NCBI GenBank assembly: GCA_027924585.1
Contig: BSBM01001929.1
Coordinates: forward strand, 186,001 to 250,000
Source of the DNA: Larix kaempferi
Lineage: Eukaryota > Streptophyta > Pinopsida > Pinales > Pinaceae
Direction: 5' to 3'
Length of the DNA: 64,000 nt
Notes under the pieces: generated by a model
Databases searched by the model: none
The model's input: the letters and a program-made list of their open reading frames with translations, nothing else
Told to the model about the DNA's origin: nothing
Translations under genes and position numbers: made by a program
Shown here: piece by piece, positions 11,972 through 22,609 of the stretch
Layout of the letters: each line of letters begins with the position of its first letter
How positions within the stretch are numbered: position 1 is the stretch's first letter

Positions 11972-13048
11972 TGTTGGTTTATCCAGCAATACTGAGAGGG
12001 GGGAGGGGGGAGGGGTGAATCAGTATTGCCTTCTTTTTCTTTTATTAAAAAAAGAGCACTTAAAACAAAATATAATATGAATCAAACAAGCAACTATAGA
12101 GAATTTTATCATGGAAACCTCAAAGAGAAAACCACAAAATCAAACTCATTAACAAAATGATTTCTACAAAAAAAAAAATCTACTACAACAGAAAGGATGA
12201 ATCAACATCCGAGTTTTCTATCTACACCAATAGATAAGGATGCTACAAAACATTTGTTTTCCAGCTACTAATGGAAGGAGGCTACAACCTTCTTGACATG
12301 CTCCAACTTGCCCCCAACACCACCCTGCCTCCCTGATATTTATAACTTCACAATCTTTTCTTAATTCACCAATTCTGCCTATGGAAATTCTCCATGCTTC
12401 TTGGTCTCTTCGTTTCTTACTTCTGATGGGATCTACACTTTTGAGATGCTTTCTTCTAATTCGAAACTTCATTTAAATACCTCTTATATTTGAGGTCACA
12501 CCTCTCCATTCTATGTCTTTCCAATTCATGCATTTCCAATTTTTTGTTGCACCCAGAGAAACGAGGTGCTCTACACCCCAATATGGGGGATATGTTGTAA
12601 CGTTTGTGATGTAAAGTTTGTTACTAACAAAATAATTAAAAAATTCATGTCGTCTCATAAAATAAAAAAATTATGGAAAGTATTTAAAAAAAATTCATGT
12701 TGGTTCATAAAATAAAATATTATGAAAAGTAATTAAAAAATAGATATTCGTTTATAAAATAAAAACTTAAAACTTAAACCCAGATCTATCAATCAAGAGA
12801 GATCAAATTTCTTGAGTTTAAATTTTAAAAAAGAAATACACCTCAATAAATTGGATCCCTCTCGGTGCTTGATGGATACTGGTTTAAGATGGATCTATGC
12901 TGGTTTATTAATTTCTAATTTAAATCTCTGTTTATTACTCATTTTTAATCAATTAATTAACTAAAACTTTCGATCATTTCGTAGAGCCTATGGAGATGGA
13001 TATGTGCCTATGGGCATATTGACATCAATGCCAACACATATTTTAACA
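11972..13048 (-). repeat. Copia-2 5' LTR with internal insertion
   Basis: A 1,077-bp LTR. Without the foreign insert at 12547-12902 it is about 721 bp, against 681 bp in the partner. The remaining difference is mainly an extra ~44 bp near 12.41-12.46 kb. Terminal tgttgg and taaca are intact here. Confidence 0.9.
12547..12902. mobile_element. Unclassified non-autonomous element, copy 1, inside Copia-2 LTR
   Basis: Present in the right LTR and absent from the left, so its insertion post-dates Copia-2. It starts ttgcacccagagaaacgagg and ends near ctctcggtgcttgatgg...ggatctatgct. AT-rich ~45-bp internal repeats contain catgtYg..tcataaa. No ORF. The terminal GC(A/G)C(C/T)..GAGAG motifs are roughly inverted. 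Flanks share only gtt, so no mechanism is assigned. Confidence 0.6.
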
Positions 13049-13060
13049 TACGTATCCACA

Positions 13061-13266
13061 AGAATGTGATTGGATTACTAAATATAGTTAATACATATCT
13101 GCAAGAATATGGTTTATGGGAAATCAATAAGTTGATCCAGTTTGTATCAACATGAAGATAGAAAGAATGTGGTTGGATTACTAAATATAGTTAATACATA
13201 TCTGCAAGAATATGGTTTATAGGAAATCAATAAGTTGATCGAGTTTGTATCAACATGAAGATAGAG
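13061..13266. repeat. Tandem repeat, two 103-bp units
   Basis: Units at 13061 and 13164 begin agaatgtgRttggattac and contain tatagttaatacatatct. The sequence left of Copia-2 (6180-6198) belongs to the same unit, so Copia-2 inserted into this array. Confidence 0.85.
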
Positions 13267-13920
13267 GTTCATTTAAATCATTGAGTTTGTATGATTTTAA
13301 ATACACCTTATAATATATAAGAAACCTTATATTAATAACAAATTATTATGGTTCCAAAAATAAGCTTATCAACAACTCATTTCTTCAATATTTCTAACAC
13401 TAAATATTAGATGGAACATTTTAAATAGGCCACTAGAAATTCCATGTTCATTACATGAGGGCATTATGTGCTTCATATTAAAAACAAAAACAAAATTGAT
13501 TATTTATGGTTTAAGCAAAAATTCATGTACTTGCTTCCCACTTGTCCCTTTGATGAATTCCACCGAAGCATTTATGCACATGAATTGAGACCTAGTATGG
13601 AGGCCATGCGAATCCTAGCATCAATGGTTGTCTTTTCTCTAGTTTGAATTTAACACATACAACTTCGAACATTAAAACATTTTTAAAGTTTTTTAATAAT
13701 TTTTTTCAAACAAGAAAAAATTAAAAAAAATAGTACTTTGACTTTGTTTTATTATCTACAAAAGAATTGATTATCTTAGTGTTCATTTTTTAATTGTTTG
13801 AAAAATACAATGAAGTAATTTTTAACACATTAATGTGATAGAAATGTGAACTTTTAAGATATTAATATTGCATTTTAAGTTTGTGGTTGATTTTATATTT
13901 ATTCTTTGGTTTTAGCTTAA

Positions 13921-14508
13921 TTGCACTGAGAGGCGCTCTATAGTTTAGTATGAGGGAGATCTTGTAACATGTGAATGTTTGTCGAGTGTTTGTCGACAAT
14001 AGTAACAAAATAATACAAAGTAAACAAAAAATAATAATACAAAGTAAAAAGTAATAAATATCATGTCAACCATAAACAAAAAAGAATAATACAAAGTAAA
14101 AAGTAAATATGAGACTTAAACTAGAGACTTTAGAGCTTAGGATTAGGTGATAAATATTATGTCGGTCATAAACAAAATAGAATAATTCAAAGTAAAAAGT
14201 AAATATGAGACTTAAACTAGAGACTTTACTTTTTACTTTAATACAAAGTAAAATGTAAATATGAGATTTTAGAGTGTTTGTCGAGGAACAAAATAATACA
14301 AAGTAAACAAAAACATAATAATACAAAGTAAAAAGTAATAAATATAATGTTGGACATAAACAAAAAAGAATAATACAAAGTAAAAAGTAAATATGAGACT
14401 TAAACTAGAGACTTTAGAGCTTAGGATCAAGGAGCTATTCAAGAAGAGGTTTGCACCTAGGGAGATTCCTCTCGGCGCTTGATAGAGCCTAGGATTTGGA
14501 TCTATGCT
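13921..14508. mobile_element. Unclassified non-autonomous element, copy 2
   Basis: It starts ttgcactgagaggcgctct and ends ctctcggcgcttgatag...ggatctatgct, matching both ends of the insertion at 12547-12902. Internally it is an array of ~45-bp AT-rich repeats (tcataaac, aataatacaaagtaaaaagt) plus a longer reiterated segment with gacttaaactagagacttt. Flanking cttaa/cttat could be a degenerate target duplication. No coding capacity. Confidence 0.6.
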
Positions 14509-14710
14509 CTTATTTCCAAGATGTACTCAATAGCAATGACTTCCTTTTCTTTTAGTTACACTTCCTTTTATACATAGTTAATTTCATAGTTAATAGTAAG
14601 TAATACCCATAAAGAACTTTGCATATGGTTATGGGTTTTATTAAATTATTTTCTATTTTTATTTTACACTTTTTCGCACATCATTCAAGATAGTTATTGC
14701 ATCACACAAG

Positions 14711-14811
14711 AGTGTAAAATGCAAACACATTTGTGCATAGTTTGCAGTGTGCATGGTATCGGAGTGTAAAATGCAAACACATTTGTGCATAGTTTGCATT
14801 GTGCATGGTCT
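14711..14811. repeat. Tandem duplication, period 52 bp
   Basis: Copies start agtgtaaaatgcaaacac at 14711 and 14763. A diverged pair of the same motif occurs at about 927-1050. Between 14,811 and 15,195 the sequence is AT-rich spacer without recognised features. Confidence 0.85.
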
Positions 14812-15194
14812 AAGTAGCTTATCGCTATTATGTTGGTGCATGAATTTTGCATTTATTATCTTAAATTTTTAAATTATAGATTTTTTTGTGTAATGGCGTA
14901 TTTTCATTTTGGGTTGTAGCTTGCTCTTAACCCTTTGGAAGACTGAACTTTATATGAAGTTTGTTATTGGGTGGTTATTAGAAGTAGAAAATATAATAAA
15001 ATAATTGTTATTTTAGTGAAATAAATATTATAGACATTTCATTTGACTAAAATTTAATTATTAAATTTAAGATACTAGTAGATACTTTAATCACTATAAT
15101 CATATTAATGTAATTAGTAATGAGTTAGGAGATGATGTATTTGCAAGATAGATAGGTATGCCATTCTATCTTGAACCACTATAACCGAATTAAT

Positions 15195-15260
15195 GTAATT
15201 AGTAATGGGTTAGAACATGATGTATTTGTAATTAGTAATGGGTTAGAACATGATGTATTT
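15195..15260. repeat. Tandem duplication, period 33 bp
   Basis: gtaattagtaatgggttag occurs at 15195 and 15228. A diverged copy lies near 15,110. Confidence 0.85.
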
Positions 15261-15815
15261 CAGAGATAGAGAGGTATGGGATAAATTATGTATTTCATGG
15301 ATAGATAGATATGTATATTCTACCATTTCTTAATTCTCAACTTTTGTTCTCTAAGTTACTTGTTTAGTGCCTAAGCACTCGAAGGTAAAACAACACAAAC
15401 CAATTTCTTTAAAGTTTTTTGAAGACATATTTCATATATGTGTTCTCTTCCATTCAACCAACTGTCATGAATTATATTTTTCCCATTAACATTGTCCTTT
15501 TAACTAACCGATCCGAGAGTGTTATAAAAATGTACTTAGACAGAAGTTGTTCGTCTTTTATATTCAACCAATGCATCAAAAAGAACAATGACATTCTTAT
15601 AGTATTGTTTGTTTTTTATATTCATTCAATGCTTCTAACACAACACACTTATGTGTTTGTTAAGCCTATGTATTAAACACAAAATACCGAAATGATGGTT
15701 ATTTTCAAAAGGAATGAGAAAATTATGAAATAATTTATAACCACAAAACTAAAACCCATGTTCACTTTATTTGGTAGAATGATTTTTCATTAAAGTAGCT
15801 GCACTTGTAAAATCA

Positions 15816-15921
15816 ACATGCAATTTCATGGTTTAAAGTATCATGTATTAACACTATAAAATAATAAAACATGCAATTTCATGGTTTAAAATATCATGTA
15901 GTAACACTATAAAATAATAAA
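15816..15921. repeat. Tandem duplication, period 53 bp
   Basis: Copies start acatgcaatttcatggttta at 15816 and 15869 and differ by a few bases. From 15,921 to 16,660 there is non-coding DNA with no recognised feature. Confidence 0.9.
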
Positions 15922-16660
15922 TAAAACAAGGACATAATCACATCCAAGTTAATTTTTATATGATAAGCATTCAACAGTGTTAGGGAGTAACTACCACTCC
16001 AACCCTCGTATCAAAGAATTCAATGAAGTTGGCACATTGATGGAGTTGTAGGAATCGAAGATGGTCTAGCGAGACCATACCATATCAAGTTTTGAATGTA
16101 AGCATTGTGTTTCAACCATCAATGAGAGTCCAACTAGAGAGGCAGTTTTATATAGGAAGCATACCAGACCATATTTGCATTGAAAAGGTTTGCAGTTAAG
16201 TTTAATGGTGTTGTCCATGTCATACTGAGTATTTAATTTTTTAACTAGCAGGAGTAATTACCACCACATGAAGTGCCACAAAAAAAGGTTGATAAAAAAA
16301 ATGAAAAAATTGGCTAAGTGTCTAAGAACGACACATGGAAACAGTTGAGGGTTGTCAGCAATGTGTATCAGAGGTGTCAACAAGAGTGCTGAGGAGGATC
16401 CCAAACAATTTTGGTCCAACATCTAGTTAGATGTTGACACTTGGATGAAGGAGATTGGGTTGGAAATCATTCAGCGGAGATGGGAAGCAAACAATTGGAT
16501 TTGAGGACCGACAAGAAACCTCGACGTAATGAAAAGTGGGAGAACTAGAGTGGTCGTCACTATTTGATATTTGTTGGCATGGGATAGATCCGCAGGAAGT
16601 GCAGAAATCGATAGGTGCGAAAGGGTCATCCCGCGGAAAAATGACCTTTCGCAGGTTTTG

Positions 16661-17470
16661 TGGAAGTATAAGATTTGTTAGATTAGTCAAGTCGGTCATG
16701 TGGACCATTTTGTAATAAGATGAAAGCATATAAGTAGAAGAGGATCATAAGCTTAAGGGCATAATAGTTTTGGATATTAATCCTATCTTTTGGGTTCGGT
16801 TGTATCTGCAATATGATGATTTGACAGTTTCTGCAAGGTTTATTCCGTAGGTTTTGATGAATGAATGAAAATGTTCGGTTATGATATGAATTATGTTATT
16901 GTGCAATGATAAGATGATAAATAGTGGGTTATGTGAATGCTTTCTGTTGATTAATGTGAATGTGTTGTTGAATATGTCCTGAATGTATGCGCTAGAAACT
17001 ATGAATGATTTAAGATGCAAATGACTAGTTAATGGTATGCTATGAATGTTATAATCTATGGTTAGTGGAAGTATAAGATTTGTTAGATTAGTCAAGTCGG
17101 TCATGTGGACCATTTTTTAATAAGATGAAAGCATATAAGTAGAAGAGGATTGTAAGCCTAAGGGCATCAAAGTTTTGGAGATTAATCCTATCTTTTGGGT
17201 TCGGTTGTATCTGCGATATGATGACTTGATAGTTTCTGCAAGGTTTATTCCGCAGGTTTTGATGAATGAATGAAGATGTTCGGTTATGATATGAATTTTT
17301 TTATTGTGCAATGATGCGATGATAAATAGTGGGTTATGTGAATTCTTTCTATTGATTAATGTGAATGTGTTGTTGAATATGTCGTGAATGTATGCGCTTG
17401 AAACTATTAATGATTTAAGATGCAAATGACTAGTTAATGGTATGCTATGAATGTTATAATCTATGGTTAG
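16661..17470. repeat. Tandem duplication of a 405-bp unit
   Basis: Copies 16661-17065 and 17066-17470 begin tggaagtataagatttgtta and stay very similar to the end (ctatggttag). The minus-strand ORFs of up to 212 residues here repeat along with the unit and show no recognisable domain, so I treat them as chance ORFs. Confidence 0.9.
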
Positions 17471-17516
17471 TGCAAAGGTAACGTGCTCATATCCTCTACA
17501 CAACTGCAGAAGCTTG

Positions 17517-17580
17517 GTTCCAGCAACCCTCTTATCCACCTCGGGTGAGACTGCACTTGCTATGCAAGTGTTGCTGGGAA
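17517..17580. other. Nested hairpin upstream of a TATA-like box
   Basis: The inner perfect stem is cacttgc/gcaagtg (17554-17560 and 17564-17570, 3-nt loop). The outer stem ttccagcaac pairs with gttgctgggaa with one bulge. A TATA-like tataaagg lies at 17605-17612. It may be a relic of an LTR promoter; no transcript-defining feature confirms this. Confidence 0.35.
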
Positions 17581-17599
17581 GGGTTACACCTTTCCGGGC

Positions 17600-20340
17600 C
17601 GGTGTATAAAGGAGTTTGGGTTGAGACTTTGTTGGCAATAGTGTCGAGTGAACCCCTGTCGTTAGACTCTGCGTCAACAATATTGGTGAATTGTTTTGTG
17701 TGCATTGGATGGAAGTTCGATGGGGAATATTCAAAAATGAATTGCATGAGGACATGTGGCTATCAAAGTCAAAATATCAGTGTTGCAAAGAGGTTTTGGT
17801 TAGATGAGGACCGATCGAGGAACCCAAGTGATCATCAAGGAGATGTATCAATGATTTAAAAGGTGTGATGGATTTGAAGTCCAATCGAGAGTCCTCATGG
17901 GGACACGTATTAGAAAAATGAAGTTTTGTATCAAAGTGCACAATCCGTGAACTCAAAGAAAAATTCTAAAGGTAGATCCCGACATATAGTTAGAGAGTAA
18001 CACATGGAAAATCATTTTCCAGGTTTGAATCAAAGGAAATTTGATGGCATAGTTTTGCAACACTGATTGAAAATCATGAGAGCTAGTCACCTATCACCTG
18101 ACGACATGTGGCATGATTTCAGGAGTTTTTGATCCCCTATAGTATAATCGTTTAATAAATTTTATAGGCGCATGTGACACCGCGTTTATAATAGATTTTG
18201 GTCAAATGCAAAAAATCAGTCACTCTGAAAGCAGCTTGTCTCTGTATAAATATGCGAATTTTAATATTTTTTAAATTGAATTGGCTTGGTTTCATTGTGT
18301 GCTTTATGTCTGTGTGTTTTGTTTATGTTTTTGGTTGCATAGCTTCTTTAGTTGTGCCCAGTATCTCTCAATTGGTATGAGACAATGTCTGATGGCATCA
18401 AGCTAGTCTCCACCGGTCATATTTGGAGGTGAATCCAACTAGTAGAACTAAAGACATAGAACTATTGCTGGTGTTGAGATTTGCTCCACCACCCACGTAT
18501 AGTTTGGCTGTATCTAATCGTTTAGGTTGAAGGAAGAGTTTGTCTTCATTAGAAGTTTTTATGACATAGTTGTTGTAGTTTGTAATCCCAGGTGTGTGTG
18601 TTGATGAGCTATTTTTTCTCCAAAGAGCCTTTTAAGCTCATGTATCCTCTAGTTGTTTGGTTAATGGTTGAGAAGTTGCATCATCCCCATGTAGGCTATG
18701 TGAATATTAAACATGCATTACAAAATGAACATTAGTATATATTCAGGTAGGGATTATAGGAATCGATTTCCTTCATTTGTATTAGTTTGGTACAAAAACC
18801 AAAGTGTTTTAACCTAAGTTTTTTTGTGTTTTTTGTGTTGTAGCCAATCAACTATTTGAAGGCCTTATTTGGCCTCTATTCGAGGTAGGCCAGTGTTTGA
18901 AGCAAGAGGGTGCAGTTTTAAAGCTGTCGTGTGTGTGAGTGTTCGAAGCAGGAAGGTGCAGCGTGGTAAGCTCCATGTGGTGTTCTTTATGGCAATTTTT
19001 TATCATTTTCATACCCAGCGAGAGATACCCACTTTCCTGTTCACACAGCTCAGCAATCTTCAACCATTTTCATGATCTGGATGTAGCAATCTTCATGTGG
19101 ATTTGGATTCATGCAGGTATGTTTATGTTCACTGATAGTAGGCCTAAAATTTTGTGAAACTCTGATTCTGAGTATAAAATTTGTGCCTTTTATTAAAAAC
19201 TATTCATAGTTTTCTACTTGCTGATTTTGTAACATCAGTAGGACCTCCGCTTAGGTTTACCTAAGCTTCATCCTAGCCATGGATAGAGCCTAGATCCATG
19301 ACACAAAGCATAAGCACCTAGGATTATAGGAAAGAGGCAGTATCAGGGGAGAGATTCATCCAAAATATACTTGCAATAACAATATCTCTAACAACCTACA
19401 ATATAATATAATTATAACACTTATATCTATCCTACTGGGTAGTAATACCTGTTCCAAGGCCTAATGTTTAACCAGCCCATAACCAGTTTATTCACCACCA
19501 GCGCCAGACGCATATCCTTTTGCGGATCTACCGACCCGAAAAGAGAAGGGATATGTCACTACTAAAACTAATTAAACGATTGTAAAGGGACAACATAAGT
19601 AGAGGCAAACACATGGGCATGAATAGAAACAGTTCGAAAGGCAGTTTACCGTGAATCTGCACCAAAACAAGCAGTTTACCTGTAGCGTATTCAGTTCCAG
19701 ATACAGATGCAAATTCAACACTTAGAACATTTGCATTTACTTTTTAGAAGCCTACAGTTAGACATGAAGTGAGTGGGTGGCGTTTTGAAATTTCCAGGTT
19801 GCATTTGTGTGGTTGAATATTTTGCGCATATTTATTTTATGATTGGGTGAAAATACTCTCTACAGGAAACATACATTCATTGAAGTAAGGCTTTGCCTCC
19901 TCTTGGTAACATATGGAGCTCAGCTCCTTCTTTATACTTTTTCGAAGTGAAATTTTTATTTCCTGCTTTGTTTCACAATGAATAGATGTTAGTGGTAGCT
20001 TTGTGTTGATCTTTTTAGATGAATCTTATGTTCCAGAACCACCAAATTCATGGTTTATTCTTCCTGTATAATGACTTTGCTTCCTTGGTTCCCATCATAG
20101 GTATAAGTAATGGTTTCTTGCTTATGTTTTTCTTATAGTTCATATTTTTCATTTGTTTTCCTATATTGATTTCCATGGTTACATTTTTTTACACATGATG
20201 TGTAAAAAGAATGTATCCCTTTTTGGTTTGGACAAGGAGATATTCCCGTTCTTTATGTAATTGCTTACTTTGATTTCAACAATAATTTTAAAGTTGTGGC
20301 CACCATGCTTTGCTTTTAGTGAGCGAACATTATGCATCAT
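17600..20340. other. Non-coding spacer with possible LTR relic
   Basis: No convincing gene. A second TATA-like tataaata lies at about 18244-18251. About 120 bp further, ctctcaattggtatgagaca (18366-18385) resembles the LTR end plus iMet-type PBS of copia elements but matches only about 9 of 12 PBS bases. A decayed 5' LTR is possible. The remainder, including 19.23-19.56 kb, holds unassigned repeat-like sequence. Confidence 0.3.
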
Positions 20341-20356
20341 CACAGATACTAGGTAG

Positions 20357-21305
20357 TGTTGGAAAATGTAATTAATGAGTTGATCGCGTATCTAACTGCG
20401 CTAGCTCTGTTAGTCACCATGTCAATCTTTTTGTGTCAGTGCACAGAGTCTACAATGTCAGTCTATCAGTAAGTTCGCAGCCAATCCGACGCATGTTAAG
20501 TTTGTATTAATGTAACCGCATTAGTAGTTTGCATGTCAAGAATCCTTAGGTAAGAATTAATTACTGTATTTAATGCAATCCTGTAGCTTCCAGCTGAAGC
20601 GATCTTAAGTCGGTTGTTAGGAAAATCTATAAGTAGAAGCTCATAGTTGAAACTCTAAGATATGTGAAGTGGTTGAAAATTGTATCAAGAGCCCAAGCTC
20701 TGTGAATGTAAAAGATCAAAGTGAAAACTCATTTCCATGTATTGAGTAACTGCGCACCTTACTGTGGTAATATATATATAAGTATTTAGTTTATGCTTCA
20801 TTCTCAAGAATATTCAATATTGTTTTGCGCACATCTTCTCCATATTTACTTGTGTGAATGTTGCTTACATTTACGCGCAGTAAAAGAAATCAAGATTACC
20901 AAATAGTTCACTGCAGTGAAAGTTCTATTTTAAAGAGGAGTAACTTCGCGTAAGATGTTTTAGTTGTTATGCCTTAGAAAATATATTTCATGATAAAGTT
21001 TGTTTATGTGATCCACGAAGTATTTGAGAAGTCGACGAAATAATGTTTTGCGGATTTAACTGCTCATCTATGAGAAGCTCAACTGTGCAGTAGAAATTTG
21101 AAATCACGCAGTTAATCTCTGTGAAAGTAAAAAGTAAAAATCACGCAGTTAGTCTCCACGCAGTTAATCTGCGAAGTTAATTCTAAGTGAAGCAAGTGTC
21201 CCGCGAAGTAAAATTTGGGGTTCTCTATTGTATGATCGGCGAAGTCTGAAGCGAAGAAAAATAATATATTCATCTAATGCGTAGTTAAATATTATTTACT
21301 GTGCA
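20357..21305 (+). repeat. Copia-3 5' LTR
   Basis: Begins tgttggaaaatg, matching 25711 and 41575. The right end is uncertain because both other copies are truncated. The nearest CA before the PBS is at 21304-21305, which would leave an unusually long 19-nt spacer. It is rich in the motif cgcagtt/gaagt in its distal part. Confidence 0.75.
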
Positions 21306-21324
21306 GTGTGCTTTTCCCTTGATC

Positions 21325-21336
21325 TGGTATCAGAGC
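21325..21336 (+). other. Copia-3 primer-binding site
   Basis: tggtatcagagc, the initiator-tRNA-Met-type PBS of plant copia elements. Confidence 0.92.
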
Positions 21337-21386
21337 CTGGTTTACATAAAGAAGGAATTCAATTTATAAGGGAAGAGCGATTAAAA

Positions 21387-22350
21387 ATGGATTCCACTTT
21401 TGGTAATTTGCAAACTCCAATATTTTTTGGTAAAAATTATGAATATTGGTCTCTAACTTTGAAAACTTTACTTAGAGGTCAAGATGTATGGGAAATAGTC
21501 CAGCATGAATATGCAGAACCAGTAGATCTAGCAGCATATAACAATCTCACACAAGCTGAGAAGGATGTTCTGAAGGAACAGAGGAAGAAAGATAGAAAGG
21601 CGTTGTTCCACATACATCAAGCAACACATGAATCCATACTCCCAAGAGTAGAAGCAGCGTAGTCAGCTAAGGAAGTGTGGGACATGCTGGAAACATCATA
21701 TCAAGGTTTGAACAAGGTAAAATCTGCCAAATTTCAAATTCTTAGAAGAGATTTCGAATCTCTATCAATGAAAGATACAGAGTCAGTAGACTCATTCTAT
21801 ACTTGTGTTATTGGTTTGGTTAATCAAATAAAGTCTCATGGAGAAAATCTAGGTGACCAAAGAGTTGTTGAAAAAGTTCTTAGAGTTCTTCCAAAGAAAT
21901 TTGAATCTTTAGTTGTGAACCTGGAGGAAAACAAAGACTTGTCCACATTTACTATTGATGAATTGCAAGCCTCATTACTCAATCATGAACATAGAATCAG
22001 CAGTTCAGATACATCGTTGGAAGGTGCATTCGCAGCAAATTCATCCATAAGTCGTGGAAGAGGTAGGGGAAGATCAAACTCTAGAGGCAGAGGAAGAAGT
22101 TCTTTCAAAGGAGGTCGCAGCAGCAGCCCTGCACATGTTGCTAGTAGAAATCAGAATCAAACCCCCAGTCAGGCAAGTGGACAAAGGTATGATAAATAAA
22201 AAATCCAATGTCATTACTGTAAGAGGTTTGGACACTTCGCATATGAATGCAGGAAGAAGTAGTATGACCAAAGAAAGCAAGGTGAAGCTCAGTCAAGCAA
22301 CAACAACACTTCGAAGAGCTCACTGTTCTTAGCATGCGCATCTTCACTTG
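21387..22350 (+). pseudogene. Copia-3 gag
   Basis: The start ATG at 21387 gives MDSTFGNLQTPIFFGKNYEY, the usual plant copia gag opening, 50 nt after the PBS. UBN2 blocks follow: AKEVWDMLETSYQG, LRRDFESLSMKDTESV, VVEKVLRVLPKKF. Then comes an Arg/Gly/Ser-rich nucleic-acid-binding segment (about 22,045-22,130) and one CCHC zinc knuckle CHYCKRFGHFAYEC (about 22,209-22,250). In-frame stops occur at 21660-21662 and just before and after the knuckle. Otherwise the frame stays open, so decay is recent. Confidence 0.9.
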
Positions 22351-22359
22351 AATGAAATG

Positions 22360-22600
22360 TTGTTCAAGAAAGTCCAAATGACATATGGTATTTAGACTCA
22401 GGCTGTAGCAATCACATGACTGGTAATTTAAATTTATTTTCTAGTCTAGATAAATCAGTTCAAACTGATGTCACACTTGGAAATAATATTCAAGTCACTG
22501 TTTTGGGTAAGGGTACTATTGATATTCTAACCAAACACGGGGACAGAAATTTATGCCTGATGTTTCATATGTTCAAGATTTGAAGCATAATTTGATCAGT
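22360..22600 (+). pseudogene. Copia-3 aspartic protease
   Basis: WYLDSGCSNHMTGN near 22,386-22,427 is the copia protease active site with D-S-G intact, followed by VTLGNNIQVTVLGKGT, the flap region. It is in the gag frame. A frameshift between about 22,530 and 22,610 separates it from the integrase. Confidence 0.85.
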
Positions 22601-22609
22601 ATTGGATAG

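Larger units (their letters stand above)
6199..13048 (-). mobile_element. Copia-2: full-structure Ty1/copia element
   Basis: A complete element in minus orientation. The 5' LTR is 11972-13048, PBS 11958-11969, gag-pol about 7,010-11,903, PPT about 6,880-6,891 and the 3' LTR 6199-6879. LTR ends are TGTTAAAA...CCAACA in element orientation. Flanks TACAT (6194-6198) and TACGT (13049-13053) fit a 5-bp target duplication with one mutation. The flanks also rejoin a local tandem repeat (tatagttaatacRtatc). Stops, frameshifts and LTR divergence indicate an old insertion. Confidence 0.9.
13320..14850. repeat. Dispersed unclassified repeat, copy 2 (interrupted)
   Basis: Contains modules B (about 13330-13400), A (about 13400-13690) and C (about 14560-14810) of the repeat seen at 126-1210, in a different order. 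A second mobile repeat (13921-14508) lies between A and C. Entirely non-coding. Confidence 0.5.

Noticed and set aside
16427-17755. Minus-strand ORFs of 100, 122 and 212 residues as a gene family
   Set aside because: They duplicate with the 405-bp repeat, have no recognisable domain and run antisense to TATA-like signals.
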